Shown here: one piece after another, positions 52,928 to 63,380 of the stretch | Layout of the letters: every line of letters starts with the position of its first letter | How positions within the stretch are numbered: the first letter of the stretch is position 1 | Assembly: GCA_037447655.1 (NCBI GenBank) | Contig: JBBHKE010000295.1 | Location: forward strand, 123,576 to 187,575 | From: Zygnema cylindricum | Lineage: Eukaryota; Streptophyta; Zygnematophyceae; Zygnematales; Zygnemataceae | Length of the DNA stretch: 64,000 bases | Direction of reading: 5' to 3' | Notes under the pieces: generated by a model | What the model saw: only the letters and a program-made list of their open reading frames with translations | Told to the model about the DNA's origin: nothing | Database searches by the model: none | Position numbers and translations under genes: made by a program

Positions 52928-53384
52928 TGTTAAGGGACATTTAGCGTCAGTTCACTTCTGACACATCTGTACCTTTTTCATTATATGTGTCGGTGGTCTT
53001 GTCCGTACTTTATATTATGTCGGTCAAGTCTTGCCGTACTTTTGGTCCTGTCTATACTTTTCTTACATACGTCAGTCTAGTATTTTTACGTACAAATTCC
53101 TTTGACCGTCGATCTAGTCCTTTGACCGTCGGTCCAGTCCTTTGACCGTCCGTCCAGTCTTTCATTTGACTTACATACATTTATTAGAATCTAGACTAGG
53201 TTTCTTTTGTTACAGCGTACCGTAGAACGTTTATACTCCACAGTAATTAGCACGGTATATTTTGTATATAAGTGACTCTTCTCACTTAATGAAATCATCC
53301 CAAAATACAAATCAATTCCTCTCTCAATGTATTGATCTTTCTCTTGTGTACAATTTCATGGCTTCCGCCAATCCACCTCTAATA
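52928..53384 (+). repeat. Copia 5' LTR
   Basis: Starts TGTTAAGGGACATTTAGC and ends CCACCTCTAATA. It contains three tandem copies of a 20-bp unit (CCTTTGACCGTCGGTCCAGT, variants) at about 53,099-53,158 and a TATATAAG box near 53,263. The gag ATG (53,358) lies inside the LTR. Confidence 0.9.
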
Positions 53385-54208
53385 GGTTATGGGCCTAGCC
53401 ATGCCACTTCTAATGGTATCCAAAAGTTTGATGGCCAAAAATTCTATGATTGGTCATTTTCAGCCATGCATTTTTTCAAACACGAGAAGATTTTGGACCA
53501 TTTTATAGGAATTTCAAAACCTCTATCCTTTCCTCTATTGATACACCAGCAGAAAAAGCTACAAAAGAATTGGCAATAGCTACATGGAAACAAAAGGATG
53601 AGGATGCGCATGTTCGTCTAGTAATGTCACTTACTACCGAGCGCACCTGTCTTATTCGCGGCGCCTCCTCTTCCGCCGAGGCTTGGAGTCCTCTTCAAGC
53701 AGCTTACATTCAAACCTTATGGGCCGCTCGCCGAATTCAAAAACGAGCGTTTTTTAACTCCATGAAAAAGCCGTCGGAATCTATGCACGATTTGATTAGC
53801 ACAGTCGAATTGTCGGCCGGAAAATGCACCATGATAGGCGTGCATCTTTTCGACGAGGACCTCTCTTCAACCCTTTTGGGAGGACTCCCTGAAACCTTTT
53901 CCCCTTTCATTTCCTCGTTTGACAACCTAGACCAATCCATTCCCTTTCACTCCTTTTGTAGCAAACTTTTGCATGAAGAGACAAATTTTCTCTTTTTTTC
54001 TGCATCAAATCTCTCTCATGCAAATGCCTTTATTGCCGAAAATCAGAAGACTAACTCTGGGGGGTGCAGCGTTTGTTTTGCGCATACTGCAAAACAAAAG
54101 GACATTCGGTTGAAGACTGTCGAAAATTGGCGAGGCGAAAAGCAGCCGAGGCTTCCAATCCCCCTAAAACTGGAAAAAATGCCAATGCTGCCTATGCCAA
54201 CCCACTAG
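53358..54208 (+). pseudogene. Copia gag, frameshifted
   Basis: Starts MASANPPLIGYG at 53,358, with the FDGQKFYDWSFSA motif typical of the copia gag N-terminus. The frame moves between about 53,510 and 53,575, continuing with HVRLVMSLTTE, AWSPLQAAYIQ and LLGGLPETFSPF, the Retrotran_gag/UBN2-like core that builds the particle. Near 54,058-54,065 a G6 run shifts the frame again, into the zinc-knuckle reading frame. Codons after about 54,060 in this frame are not real coding. Confidence 0.8.
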
Positions 54209-54861
54209 TTCTTCCCACCACCCCACTCGCTCCACACCTTTCTTTCCCTCCAATTTTTCTTTATCCTCACCATTATTCCCCTTCTCCATCCCTTCCACAA
54301 TCTTCTAATGCCGCAGCGCACTATGCCTCTTCAAACCCCGTTAACCTCCCTTGGTTGACCGCTTTCTCCCCACATTTTCCCTCCAATTATCCCACTCCAG
54401 TAGCTTCTCCTTTTGTCCTCCCTCCCTCACCACAATTTGGATATGGCAATGTTGCCCATCATATCCCAAATTTTGTCACCCCGGATACTCAATTTCCACA
54501 AGGGTATGCTTTTCTATCTCAAACCCCTACCGATTGGCTAATAGATAGTGGTGCTAGTCACCACCTTTCACCACGATCTGATTGGTTCACTCACCTTTCT
54601 CCTCTATCATCTCATATGCATATTCGTTTAGGAGACGACTGCATTCTGTTGGCTACTCATTCTTGCAACGTAAAAGTCCCTAATGTGTCTATTCACATTC
54701 GGAACGTACTCTTTGTTCTTGGTCTAGCTAGGAATTTATTTTTTGTCAAAGTCGCCACTTCTAACGGCTTAAAAGCTGAATTTAATAATGATAAAGTAAC
54801 GTTTTTTTATAGAAAAGACAATAGTACTATAGGTTTTGGCGTAGCACGAGATTCTATGTAG
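54064..54861 (+). pseudogene. Copia gag zinc knuckle and aspartic protease
   Basis: Opens with the CCHC knuckle CAYCKTKGHSVEDC, which binds element RNA, then a Pro-rich spacer of about 100 residues. The protease has the catalytic DSGASHH motif at WLIDSGASHHLS and a downstream RNLFFV region. A TAG at 54859-54861 ends the frame; pol continues in the next frame, so another one-base shift lies just upstream. Confidence 0.85.
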
Positions 54862-56870
54862 TCCTACAATCATATGGTAGGCCAAAGATATTTGCTTTAA
54901 GTGCTAGCGTTGAAAGTTTTCCAGTTTGGCATTTAAGATATAGTCATTTAAATAGGGAAAGTTTGAGTACTTTGCCAAATCTTGTAATTGGACTAAATTC
55001 ATTCTTTAACAAATCTTTGGAATTTTGTCACGGTTGCGTGTAAGGAAAAATGCCGCGTCATTCATTTCCCACTAGCACTACCGTCATCACTGAACCACTT
55101 GCACTTGTACATACGGACGTGTGTGGACCCATGGGCACACGTAGCTACAGTGGATCCCTTTATTTTGTCACTTTCATTGACCACGCCATTCGTTTTTCAC
55201 ACGTGTATCCAATCTGTCATAAATCTGACGCTTTCGCCCGATTTCAGAAATTTAAGGCGTTGGCAGAAAATTTTCACAACAAACGAATCAAGGTCTTGCG
55301 CAGTGACAACGGTGGCGAATTTTTGTCCAACCAATTTTTTGAATTTCTCATGCAACATGGAATCTCGCGTCATTTAACGGCGCCTCGGACGCCACAACAA
55401 AACGACATTGTAGAAAGGTACAATCGAACATTACATGATATGTCACGCTCCATGCTGTACTTTGCCAATTTGCCTTATGAATTTTGGGTAGAGGCCGTCG
55501 TTTGCGCAAATTACTTACGCAATCTTTGTCCCACTAACGCTTTACCAAAATCTACTCCAATGGAAGCATGGTCCTCTGTCAAACCATATATACGTCACCT
55601 TAGAATCTTTGGTTGTGAAGCGTGGTATAAAGACCTCCTACAATCGGACGGTAAATTGGGCGCTCGTGCATTTCGTGGCATTTTCGTTGGGTACGCTCCA
55701 AATTCCAAAGTGTACCGCATCTGGAGTCCTTCTCAACATCGCGTCATCACCACCAGAGACGTAACTTTCAACGAAATGCCACTTCTCCAAACCTTGTCTC
55801 GTATGCCCTTCCCTTCCCCTTTTCCCCCATTATCCAATTTTCCTTCCCTCACCCTCTATGACCCTCTTTCCTCAAACCTTCCCCTTCAATCTCTTTTGCC
55901 ATCTGAATTCACCTACCTTACAACTTCCCACCCCTCTCCTCTTACTCCTCCCATATTTTTTCCCTCATCATCTTCAAGTCCCCCTCCTCCTCCATCTTCT
56001 TGTACCCCCTTTGTTTTCCCGGCTGCTCCCATCACTCTTGCCAGCCACTCAGCTGCCCTTCCTCTTCATCCTGTCACAAATTTTGAAGATACTTCCTCCT
56101 CTCCCCCTCTTTCCCAAAATGATCCTCTTTTTGACAATCTTTCTCCCACAATTTTTTCCCACTCACCTCTTCCTAGGCCTTTTACTCCTCTTGAGCCTTC
56201 ACTTCCCGATCCTGAGCCTTCCCCTCTTCCTGACCCCTCTCTTTTACCTCGCCAAAACCCCGCACGCTCTAGAATTCCCCCCTCTCGGCTTATTACTTCC
56301 ATAGGCCATGCCTCTCTAGCTTACGCTTACTCGGCTGGGGCCTCTGCCTCTCTTATTTCAGCCCCTCTCTCTCTCAAAGCTGCCCTCAAACGTCTTGATG
56401 CCTCCCTTTGGAAAATTGCCGCTGATGCTGAATTCAATGCCTTACTTTCCAACAAAACATGGAATCTTATTCCCCTTCCCCTTGGAAGAAAGGCAATCGG
56501 TTCGAAATGGGTCTTCCGTGTAAAACAAAAAGCGGATGGATCTGTGGACAAATACAAAGCTCGCTTGGTGGCGAAGGGCTTTTCCCAAATCGAAGGTATA
56601 GATTTCACTGAAACCTTTGCTCCTGTTGCCCGGTTGACATCTATTTGCACTGTACTTGCTTTAGTTGCTGAACATGATTTCCATGTCCATCAGATGGATG
56701 TTAAAAATGCCTTCTTAAATGGGATCTTGTCCGATGACATTTACATGCATCAGCCTGAAGGCAATATTTCCCCTGGATCTGAACATCTGGTTTGCCGTCT
56801 CATTAAAACAATCTATGGAATGAAGCAATCCCCCCGTGTATGGAACCATACCATAGATGCCATTATGTGA
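54861..56870 (+). pseudogene. Copia integrase and N-terminal reverse transcriptase
   Basis: The pre-integrase HHCC region (VWHLRYSHLN, FCHGCV) is followed by an in-frame TAA at 55041-55043, then GKMPRHSF. The core has HTDVCGP, VLRSDNGGEF and PQQNDIVERYNRT, so the D,D,E residues are kept (Asp where Gly is usual after PQQN). A Pro-rich linker (about 55,800-56,290) leads into RT: NKTWNLIPLP, KWVFRVKQKADG, YKARLVAKGFSQ, VHQMDVKNAFLNG. A TGA at 56868-56870 interrupts RT after WNHTIDAIM. Confidence 0.9.
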
Positions 56871-57389
56871 AAAGAAAGATTTACCCGCATTTATGTTGAT
56901 TTTAGCCTTTACTCTCGTGGCTCTGTCACCTCTTTCATCATTGTTGCCATCTTTGTTGACGATCTCCTTCTTGTTGGTCCTCCCCTCTCTGAAATCTTCA
57001 CTGTCAAATCTCTCCTTCATACCCATTTTGACATGGCTGATCTAGATGAGCTCACTTATTATTTGGGCATTCAAGTTTTCGTAACCGCTCAGCTCGCACC
57101 CTCTCTCTCTCTCAGAAGACCTTTGTCTCTCATCTTTTGGAACGCTTTGGCATGGCATAGTGCTCCTCCATTTCCACTCTTTTAGATGCCAATGCCCCTC
57201 TCCTCCCTTCTCTCCCCCTCCTTCCATGCCACTTACCGCTCGATGGTCGGGGCCCTTATGTACGCCATGCAGGCCACCTGCCCTGACATTGCCACAGCTG
57301 TCACTAAACTCAGTCAATTCCTTCAACGTCCTTCTCTTGATCATCTTGCTGCAGCCAAACGTGTCTTTCGTTATCTACAGGGCACTTAA
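56871..57389 (+). pseudogene. Copia reverse transcriptase, C-terminal part
   Basis: Continues after the TGA with IIVAIFVDDLLLVG, the catalytic VDD box, then MADLDELTYYLGIQV. A shift in a CT-repeat near 57,105 and further damage to about 57,186 break the frame; SMVGALMYAMQATCPDIA and AAKRVFRYLQGT then follow, ending in TAA at 57387-57389. Confidence 0.85.
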
Positions 57390-57904
57390 CTCTTTATCTC
57401 ACATTTTCTTCCACTGGCTCTAGTGCTCTTATGGGTTTTGTTGATTCAGATTGGGCACAAGATGAGCTTTCTCGCCGTTCCACCATTGGCTCGTGCTTCT
57501 TTTTGGGCAATGGTCTTATCTGTTGGTCTTGCAGAAAGCAACCTACCACGGCATGCTCCATCACTGAGGCAGAATATATGGCCGCTTGTCACGTCGCCAA
57601 GGAAGCTGTTTGGCTTCGGACCCTGCTTTCCAATCTTTGGTTTCCCCTTTCAGCCCATACTCTTATTTTTTCCGATTCCCAAGGAGCCCTTGCTTTGATC
57701 CGCAATCTTGTTCACCACAAGCGGACGAAGCACATCGACATTCAGTATCATTATTCTCGGGATCCGGTTGAAGATGGTACTCTCCAGTTTCTTTATGTCA
57801 AATCCGCCAACCAAGTGGCCGATTATCTCACCAAGGCTGTTCATCGCCCTCACTTTGAGCAGCATCGCCTCTCCTTTGTGCTTTGTCTTCCTACTCCTGG
57901 CTAA
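57390..57904 (+). pseudogene. Copia RNase H
   Basis: After another frame change the RNase H domain is open to its natural stop: GFVDSDWAQDELSRRST, SITEAEYMA, LIFSDSQGALAL and KRTKHIDIQYH hold the catalytic Asp, Glu and Asp. The end ANQVADYLTKA is the usual copia C-terminus. Confidence 0.9.
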
Positions 57905-57956
57905 ATTCCATTTTTTTTCATCTCAATCTACTTCCTAGTTTTCGTTTGAGGGGGGG

Positions 57957-58413
57957 TGTTAAGAGACATTTAGCGTCAGTTCACTTCTGACACATCTGTA
58001 CCTTTTTCATTATATGTGTCGGTGGTCTTGTCCGTACTTTTTATTACGTCGGTCAAGTCTTGCCGTACTTTTGGTCCGGTCTATACTTTTCATTACATAT
58101 GTCAGTCTAGTCTTTCTATGACAAAGTCTTTTGACCGTCGGTCCAGTCTTTTGACCGTCGGTCCAGTCCTTTGACCGTCGGTCCAGTCTTTCTTTTGACC
58201 TACATACATTTATTACAATCTAGACTATGATTCTTTTGTTACAGCGCACCGTAGAACGTGTAGACTCCACAGTAATTAGTACTGTATATTTTGTATATTA
58301 GTGACTCTTCTCACTTAATGAAATCATCCCAAAATACAAATCAATTCCTCTCTCAATGCATTGATCTTTCTCTTGTGTACAATTTCATGGCTTTCGCCAA
58401 TCCACCTCCAATA
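57957..58413 (+). repeat. Copia 3' LTR
   Basis: Preceded by the polypurine tract GAGGGGGGG; starts TGTTAAGAGACATTTAGC, ends CCACCTCCAATA, then the TTGTT duplication. Same length as the 5' LTR and carries the same 20-bp tandem units. Confidence 0.9.
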
Positions 58414-59275
58414 TTGTTATGCTTAGTATAATTCAACAGTTTCATATAACATTTGTGATAATAAATAAAATATTATAATTATAACTAGCTATCATATTTC
58501 GTATAATATAACAGTAAGATATAGTTGTTATAATTACCAGAATATACCACCTACATACAATTGTTATAATTACCATAATCTAACACATAAATATAACTGT
58601 TTAGTTAATAAAATATAACAGTTAGATATAACTTATATGATAAATATAACATAAAAGCTATAACTAGTTGTTATGTTTATCATAATATAACAGCTAGATA
58701 TAGTTGTTATGCTTAGTATAATGGCAACAACTACATGTAACAACTGTCATAATAAATAAAGCATAACAGTTATAACTAGTTATCTTATTTAGTATAATAT
58801 AACAGTTAGTTATTGCTGTTACTATTTATAAAGTATAACAGGCAGATATAACTGCATATTTATCTACCCGTTGTAATAAATATGATGTAACAATTAGATA
58901 TAAGTGTTATAATTAGTGTAATAAAACAGTGATAACTAGTTGTTATAAATAATGTAATATAACAGTTAGATATAACCGTTATAATCAATAAATTAAAACA
59001 ATTATGACTAGCTGTTTAGCATAACATAGCAGTTAGATATAGTTATTATAGTATAAAAATATAATAGGTAGATATAACTGCATATTTATCTACCTGTTAT
59101 AATAAATATGATATAACAATTAGATATAACTGTTATAATTAGTATAATGAAACAGTTATAACTAGCTGTAATAAATAATGTAGTATAACAATTAAATATA
59201 ACCGTTATAATCAGTATATTAAAACGGTTATGACTAGTTGTTATAATTAGTATAGTACAACAGCATGTTGGGTAC
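58414..59275. repeat. AT-rich minisatellite, right part
   Basis: Degenerate repeats of TAACAGTTAGATATAACTGT and TTATAATTAGTATA in units of roughly 40-60 bases over about 850 bases. No coding potential. Confidence 0.8.
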
Positions 59276-59845
59276 TTGTGAGGGCGGCCAAGACACCAAC
59301 TATCACGGCTTACCTGGCAATAGCTTCCTTCTCACCCTCCAGTCAGAAAATAAACATATACACTTCCCCCCTCCCTCTCCCTCTCCATCTCTCTCCCTCT
59401 CTCTTCTATTGAATATTCAAAATATTTAGAATTGATGAGGGGGAAAGGGAGGGAGGGAGGGAATGAGGGAAGGGGAGACGAAGGTAGTGGTTGACAGGAA
59501 GAGAACCAGATTCGCGCTCCAATGACGAGACAATGGGAGATGTTGACAAGACAGTCCACAACCGCCCGTCTCATAATTCAAAACGGGACACGCGGGGAAC
59601 ATAGTACTCTACAGTACAATACTAAACGGTACAATACTGTACCTGCGGAATATAACTGCCGAAATTATTTTCCCATCGACGGTCAAAATGAATCAATATC
59701 CATATCGTCGTACCAGATTTATCTTTGGATTTAAAAATCTCATCCGTACAAAAATCGTAGCCGCAAGAAGTTTGACGGTCGACAAAATATCTATCAACGA
59801 ACCGACAAAATCTATAGCAAAACTGTCGCATTTTTTATGGTACAA
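59276..59845. other. No gene recognised; short CT and GA tracts
   Basis: Pyrimidine-rich at 59,366-59,405 and purine-rich at 59,438-59,480, with some self-complementarity. The short ORFs are unconvincing. Confidence 0.4.
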
Positions 59846-59847
59846 TA

Positions 59848-60046
59848 CACCTTGAATCGTTATTAGCGTATATAAATTATTAGTGTAAAGAAAAAATTAG
59901 AGTCATTCATTCTAATTTAGTGCCAAGGGACGTGGCAGATTATGGTCCACGTCATTAAATAGTATAATTTATTATATTCAAGGTATCAATGTCAAAATTT
60001 TGGGGTGTCGATATAGCGTACATAAGGCTAATAACGATTCACGGTG
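59848..60046. mobile_element. Tc1/mariner-like MITE (199 bp)
   Basis: Ends CACCTTGAATCGTTATTAG and ACGATTCACGGTG, flanked by TA. Near-identical inverted copy of 24,645-24,843. Confidence 0.75.
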
Positions 60047-60394
60047 TACTGTACAAAAACGACAACCAAGATCTATATGGGAGAGAGAGCTCGATAGAAG
60101 CCCTAAACGCCGTGTTAAGCGCACTATAAATTGAGCATTCAACGCACAGAAGCAACTGAGAATATTCTTCAACTTCTACGCAACATGCAATCAGAATCAT
60201 CTCATGAGTTAACCGCTTCCATGCATGACCATAGCAATTTACGAGGAAAACATGGACAGTTGTTAGCTTGTTCTTTTCCAGAGGTTTTTATTGACTTGGC
60301 AACCAAAAGGCAAAGCAGCGGGTCGCCGCGACTATTATTATGGTAGGCCTTTGGTAGGCGCTCAAAACTTGGCACAAAACTCGCGTAGATTAAG

Positions 60395-60624
60395 TGTAAC
60401 AGGATCTCCTACCTCTCAGAAAATCCCATTACTACAAACAATTCCAACCACACATTCCACACATTGGAAAATACACATCCACATTGGAAAACACTCACAT
60501 AAGGATAAACTTTAAATTAAAAGAAGCTTCTGTCCACATAACATTAGCTTGGTCTCTTGCCCTCGTGGCTCAACCCTTCAATTTAAAGTGTTTCCTCTAC
60601 TCTCCACTCTTAATAATTCTATCT
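60395..60624 (-). mobile_element. Ty3/gypsy LTR fragment ending at an assembly gap
   Basis: TGTAACAGGATCTCCTACC and the following 210 bases are the complement of the last 230 bases of the LTR at 39,756-40,721. The rest is lost in the N gap. Confidence 0.85.
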
Positions 60625-60634
60625 NNNNNNNNNN
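60625..60634. other. Assembly gap (10 N)
   Basis: Ten N between an LTR fragment and a (GA)n tract. The size is probably nominal; the missing sequence may include the remainder of the LTR. Confidence 0.95.
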
Positions 60635-60965
<331 letters not shown>

Positions 60966-61194
60966 GTATATTACAGCAAGTTATTATGTGTAAGAAAAAA
61001 AAATTACGGCGTGTTACAGACTAATGATAGAGCAAAAAAAACATGAAACAAAAAAACCATATATGTATCCATGTACAATATTATATATATTATATATGTA
61101 TATGAGAGTGCATGTGTGCAACATAACATAGAATAAGACATATAACAAAAAATAACATTCTCTTTTCCCTTCCCCTCGGCCCCTCGCCCCCACT

Positions 61195-61325
61195 CCCCTC
61201 TCTCTCTCTCCCTCCCTCCCCCCATTCCTCTCTCTCTCTCTCTCTTTCTAAATACATGCATATTGCATGTGACATGTATACATATATAGATGTACGTGTA
61301 TCTATACATATGTAAAGATAGAGAG

Positions 61326-61374
<49 letters not shown>

Positions 61375-61410
61375 GAGAGAGAGAGAGAAAGAGTGAGAGA
61401 GCGAGAGAGC

Positions 61411-61441
<31 letters not shown>

Positions 61442-61485
61442 TGAGAGGGAGAGAGAAAGAGAGAGAGAAAGAGTGAGGGAGGAGA
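61195..61485. repeat. CT then GA microsatellites facing each other
   Basis: CT-rich at 61,195-61,250 and GA-rich at 61,318-61,485 on the plus strand, separated by AT-rich sequence; an inverted arrangement that could fold. Confidence 0.85.
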
Positions 61486-61498
61486 AGGAAAACCACAC

Positions 61499-61903
61499 CT
61501 GGAGAAACGCTAAATAGTGGTCGAGAAAATCGTCCAATAGTGACACGGGGTCCTGTCCTCTAAAAAAACCCAAAAACCCCAAAATCACACCCCGTATTTT
61601 ACTATATTTATCAACCCTAAACTGAACTATTTTTGGTAACACATGAATACCCCACTTTTAGATTTAAAAAGGTTTTTGTCTTACATGTAAGAGATCACAA
61701 CAAAGGGATGCACAAAAGACAAAAAAAAATAACAAATGACAAAAAAAGTAAGGAAAGACAAATAGTAAAATAAGACAAAAGGAAACAAAAGACAAAAAAG
61801 TACCGTCGACTCACGGGTGTGATCTTTGATATTCTTTCCAGATATGACAAATTTCTGCCAGGTGGCGAGGATTTCCACCAATCACTCCCGACACAATATC
61901 CCA
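61499..61903 (-). CDS. Two exons of an unrecognised gene, copy 1
   Basis: Minus-strand exons 61815-61903 and 61499-61559 are joined by an intron with a GTGAGT donor and TTTTTTTAG acceptor, and phase agrees. They read WDIVSGVIGGNPRHLAEIC, then HIWKEYQRSHP, continuing DPVSLLDDFLDHYLAFLQ. The VxGGNPRxL pattern resembles the sensor-2-like helix of some P-loop NTPases, but no P-loop is visible, so function is left open. The next exon towards the 3' side is not seen in this copy. Confidence 0.45.
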
Positions 61904-61979
61904 CTAAGGAAAAAAAACAAAAAAATTACAGAAAAGAACAAAATATTAAAAATGAAATTTTAAAAAAGGAGAAGTGAAC

Positions 61980-62100
61980 TTAACCAAGGTTTCGTTTTTC
62001 TTTTTTCCCTCTCCCTTCTATCCCCTCCCCTCCCCTCCCCTCCCCTCGCCTCCCCTTTTCCCCTTCCCGCCCACCAAACCCAATATTTTTTGTCTTTTTT
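61980..62100. other. Pyrimidine-rich intron tract
   Basis: A CCCCT-repeat tract (about 62,019-62,060) on the plus strand between the duplicated exons and upstream sequence. It is repeated at the right end of the window. Confidence 0.6.
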
Positions 62101-62109
62101 TTTTTCTTG

Positions 62110-62885
62110 CTGCCTGAAATTTGAGGTAACGGAGTCTGTCACATCACAATTTTTTGCAAAATAGAGAGATTTATTTTGATGGCGAAAATAATACATGTAT
62201 AAAGTTTTAAACATTTTTCACAAGCAACAATTTATATGAAAGGAAATATTCCGAAAGAAAAACGAAAACCAGTACAAGAAACAGAACCAAGAAAAAATGA
62301 CTAAAATTTTCGCTTTCGAGCCATAGTTCAAATGCATGAAAAAAAAACGGTTGGAAACATTATACATGGTTACCTTATACTAAAAAACCCATGTTATATG
62401 GAAAACCCCTTATTATACGAAAAAAACCCATAATTTACAAAAAAAAACACCTAAAAATACGATAGAAATAAAGTACAGGGTAACCACATACATCGTCTCT
62501 GGTTTTTTTCAACACATTTAAAAAAAAAATAGAGAAAAAAAAAAGACGAGGTAAGGGAATAGAAAAAAATTGAGGGAGGAAAAAGAAAAAAAAAAGGAGA
62601 GAGAGAGAGAGGGGAAATATACAGAAGAAAAAAAAAAAGCACTGGAAACAATGGACAATCTCCATCAACAAACTATAAATCGACAATATTTTTTTTCGAA
62701 ATCAACAGACGTTTGAGAGAGAGGGACAAAAACCCTAAACCAATTTTTCTCCCTACTCTCTCCTCTACTACTTACTGTCTTTTTCCTACTCTAACGAAAC
62801 ACCGTAACCCTCTTTCTCTCTCTCTTTTCCTCCTCCCTCTCTCTCTCTCCCTCTCTCTCTCTCCCCCTCTCTCTCCCCCTCTTCC
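62110..62885. other. No gene recognised
   Basis: AT-rich with A-runs, short purine and pyrimidine tracts (62,560-62,640; 62,810-62,890). It separates the duplicated blocks. Confidence 0.4.
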
Positions 62886-63203
62886 CTATGAAGATTTTTT
62901 ACTGCTACTCCCTGAAGCCCCGGCTTTTCCTTTCCCTCCACTCCCTCCTCTCTTCGTCAATCCTTCCTCCGATAACCCGACCTTCGCCTTCCCTTCTCTC
63001 CCCTCTCCAGCTGCCTCTCCTACCTCCTCTCCCTCTCCTACCTTCTCCTTCTCCTTCTCTCCCTCCTTTTCGAGAAGTTTTTCAGTAGAAGAAGTTCCTT
63101 CAATAGAAGACTTCGCTTGACTTTCGGCAGCTTCTGGCCCTCCGTACCCAAACTCATTTACCCGTTTTTTGTCGACCGGGTAAATCCATCGTTGGTAAAG
63201 GTA
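62886..63203 (-). CDS. Possible 3'-terminal exon, Lys/Glu/Gly-rich, unassigned
   Basis: Minus strand, reading LIFLIYLYQRWIYPVDKKR, then VNEFGYGGPEAAES and a Glu/Lys/Gly/Ser-rich tail to a stop. The first 60 residues look like real coding sequence; the tail comes from GA-rich DNA. It could be the last exon after 63,390-63,450, but the phase does not fit a direct join. Confidence 0.3.
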   Translation of the reverse strand, partial: YLYQRWIYPVDKKRVNEFGYGGPEAAESQAKSSIEGTSSTEKLLEKEGEKEKEKVGEGEEVGEAAGEGREGKAKVGLSEEGLTKRGGSGGKGKAGASGSSSKKSS

Positions 63204-63229
63204 AATGAGGAAAATTAAATCTGTAGAAG

Positions 63230-63380
63230 GGAATGGATTGGAAGGGAAGGAAAGGAGAGGAAAGGAAAGGAAAGGAAAGGGGAGTGAAGGGGAGGGAGAG
63301 GAAAGGAAAGGAAAGGAAGGGGAAGGGGAGTGGAGGGGAGGGAGAGGGGGGAGGGGACGGGAGGGGAGGGGAGGGGAGGA
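63230..63380. repeat. GGAAA/GGGGA purine-rich minisatellite
   Basis: Plus-strand units of GGAAAGGAAA and GGGGAGGG; occupies the place of the (GA)n tract beside copy 1. Confidence 0.85.

Larger units (their letters stand above)
52928..58413 (+). mobile_element. Ty1/copia LTR retrotransposon, full length but disabled
   Basis: TTGTT duplications at 52923-52927 and 58414-58418 frame two 457-bp LTRs (52,928-53,384 and 57,957-58,413). Internal order is gag, protease, integrase, RT, RNase H, the copia order. The LTRs differ at about 30 positions by eye, so the insertion is not recent. At least seven disabling changes are visible, so it is not autonomous. It lies in an AT-rich minisatellite. Confidence 0.93.
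61487..62109. repeat. Duplicated block, copy 1
   Basis: Nearly identical to 63,378-64,000 at a constant offset of 1,891 bases across the exons and introns. The 3' side differs slightly at T-runs. Copy 2 runs off the window. Confidence 0.9.

Noticed and set aside
54859-56870. Stop-codon reassignment (TAA/TAG to Gln) suggested by stops in the copia pol and lectin gene
   Set aside because: The copia element also has a TGA and several frameshifts, so it is simply decayed; the intact FAS1 gene needs no reassignment.
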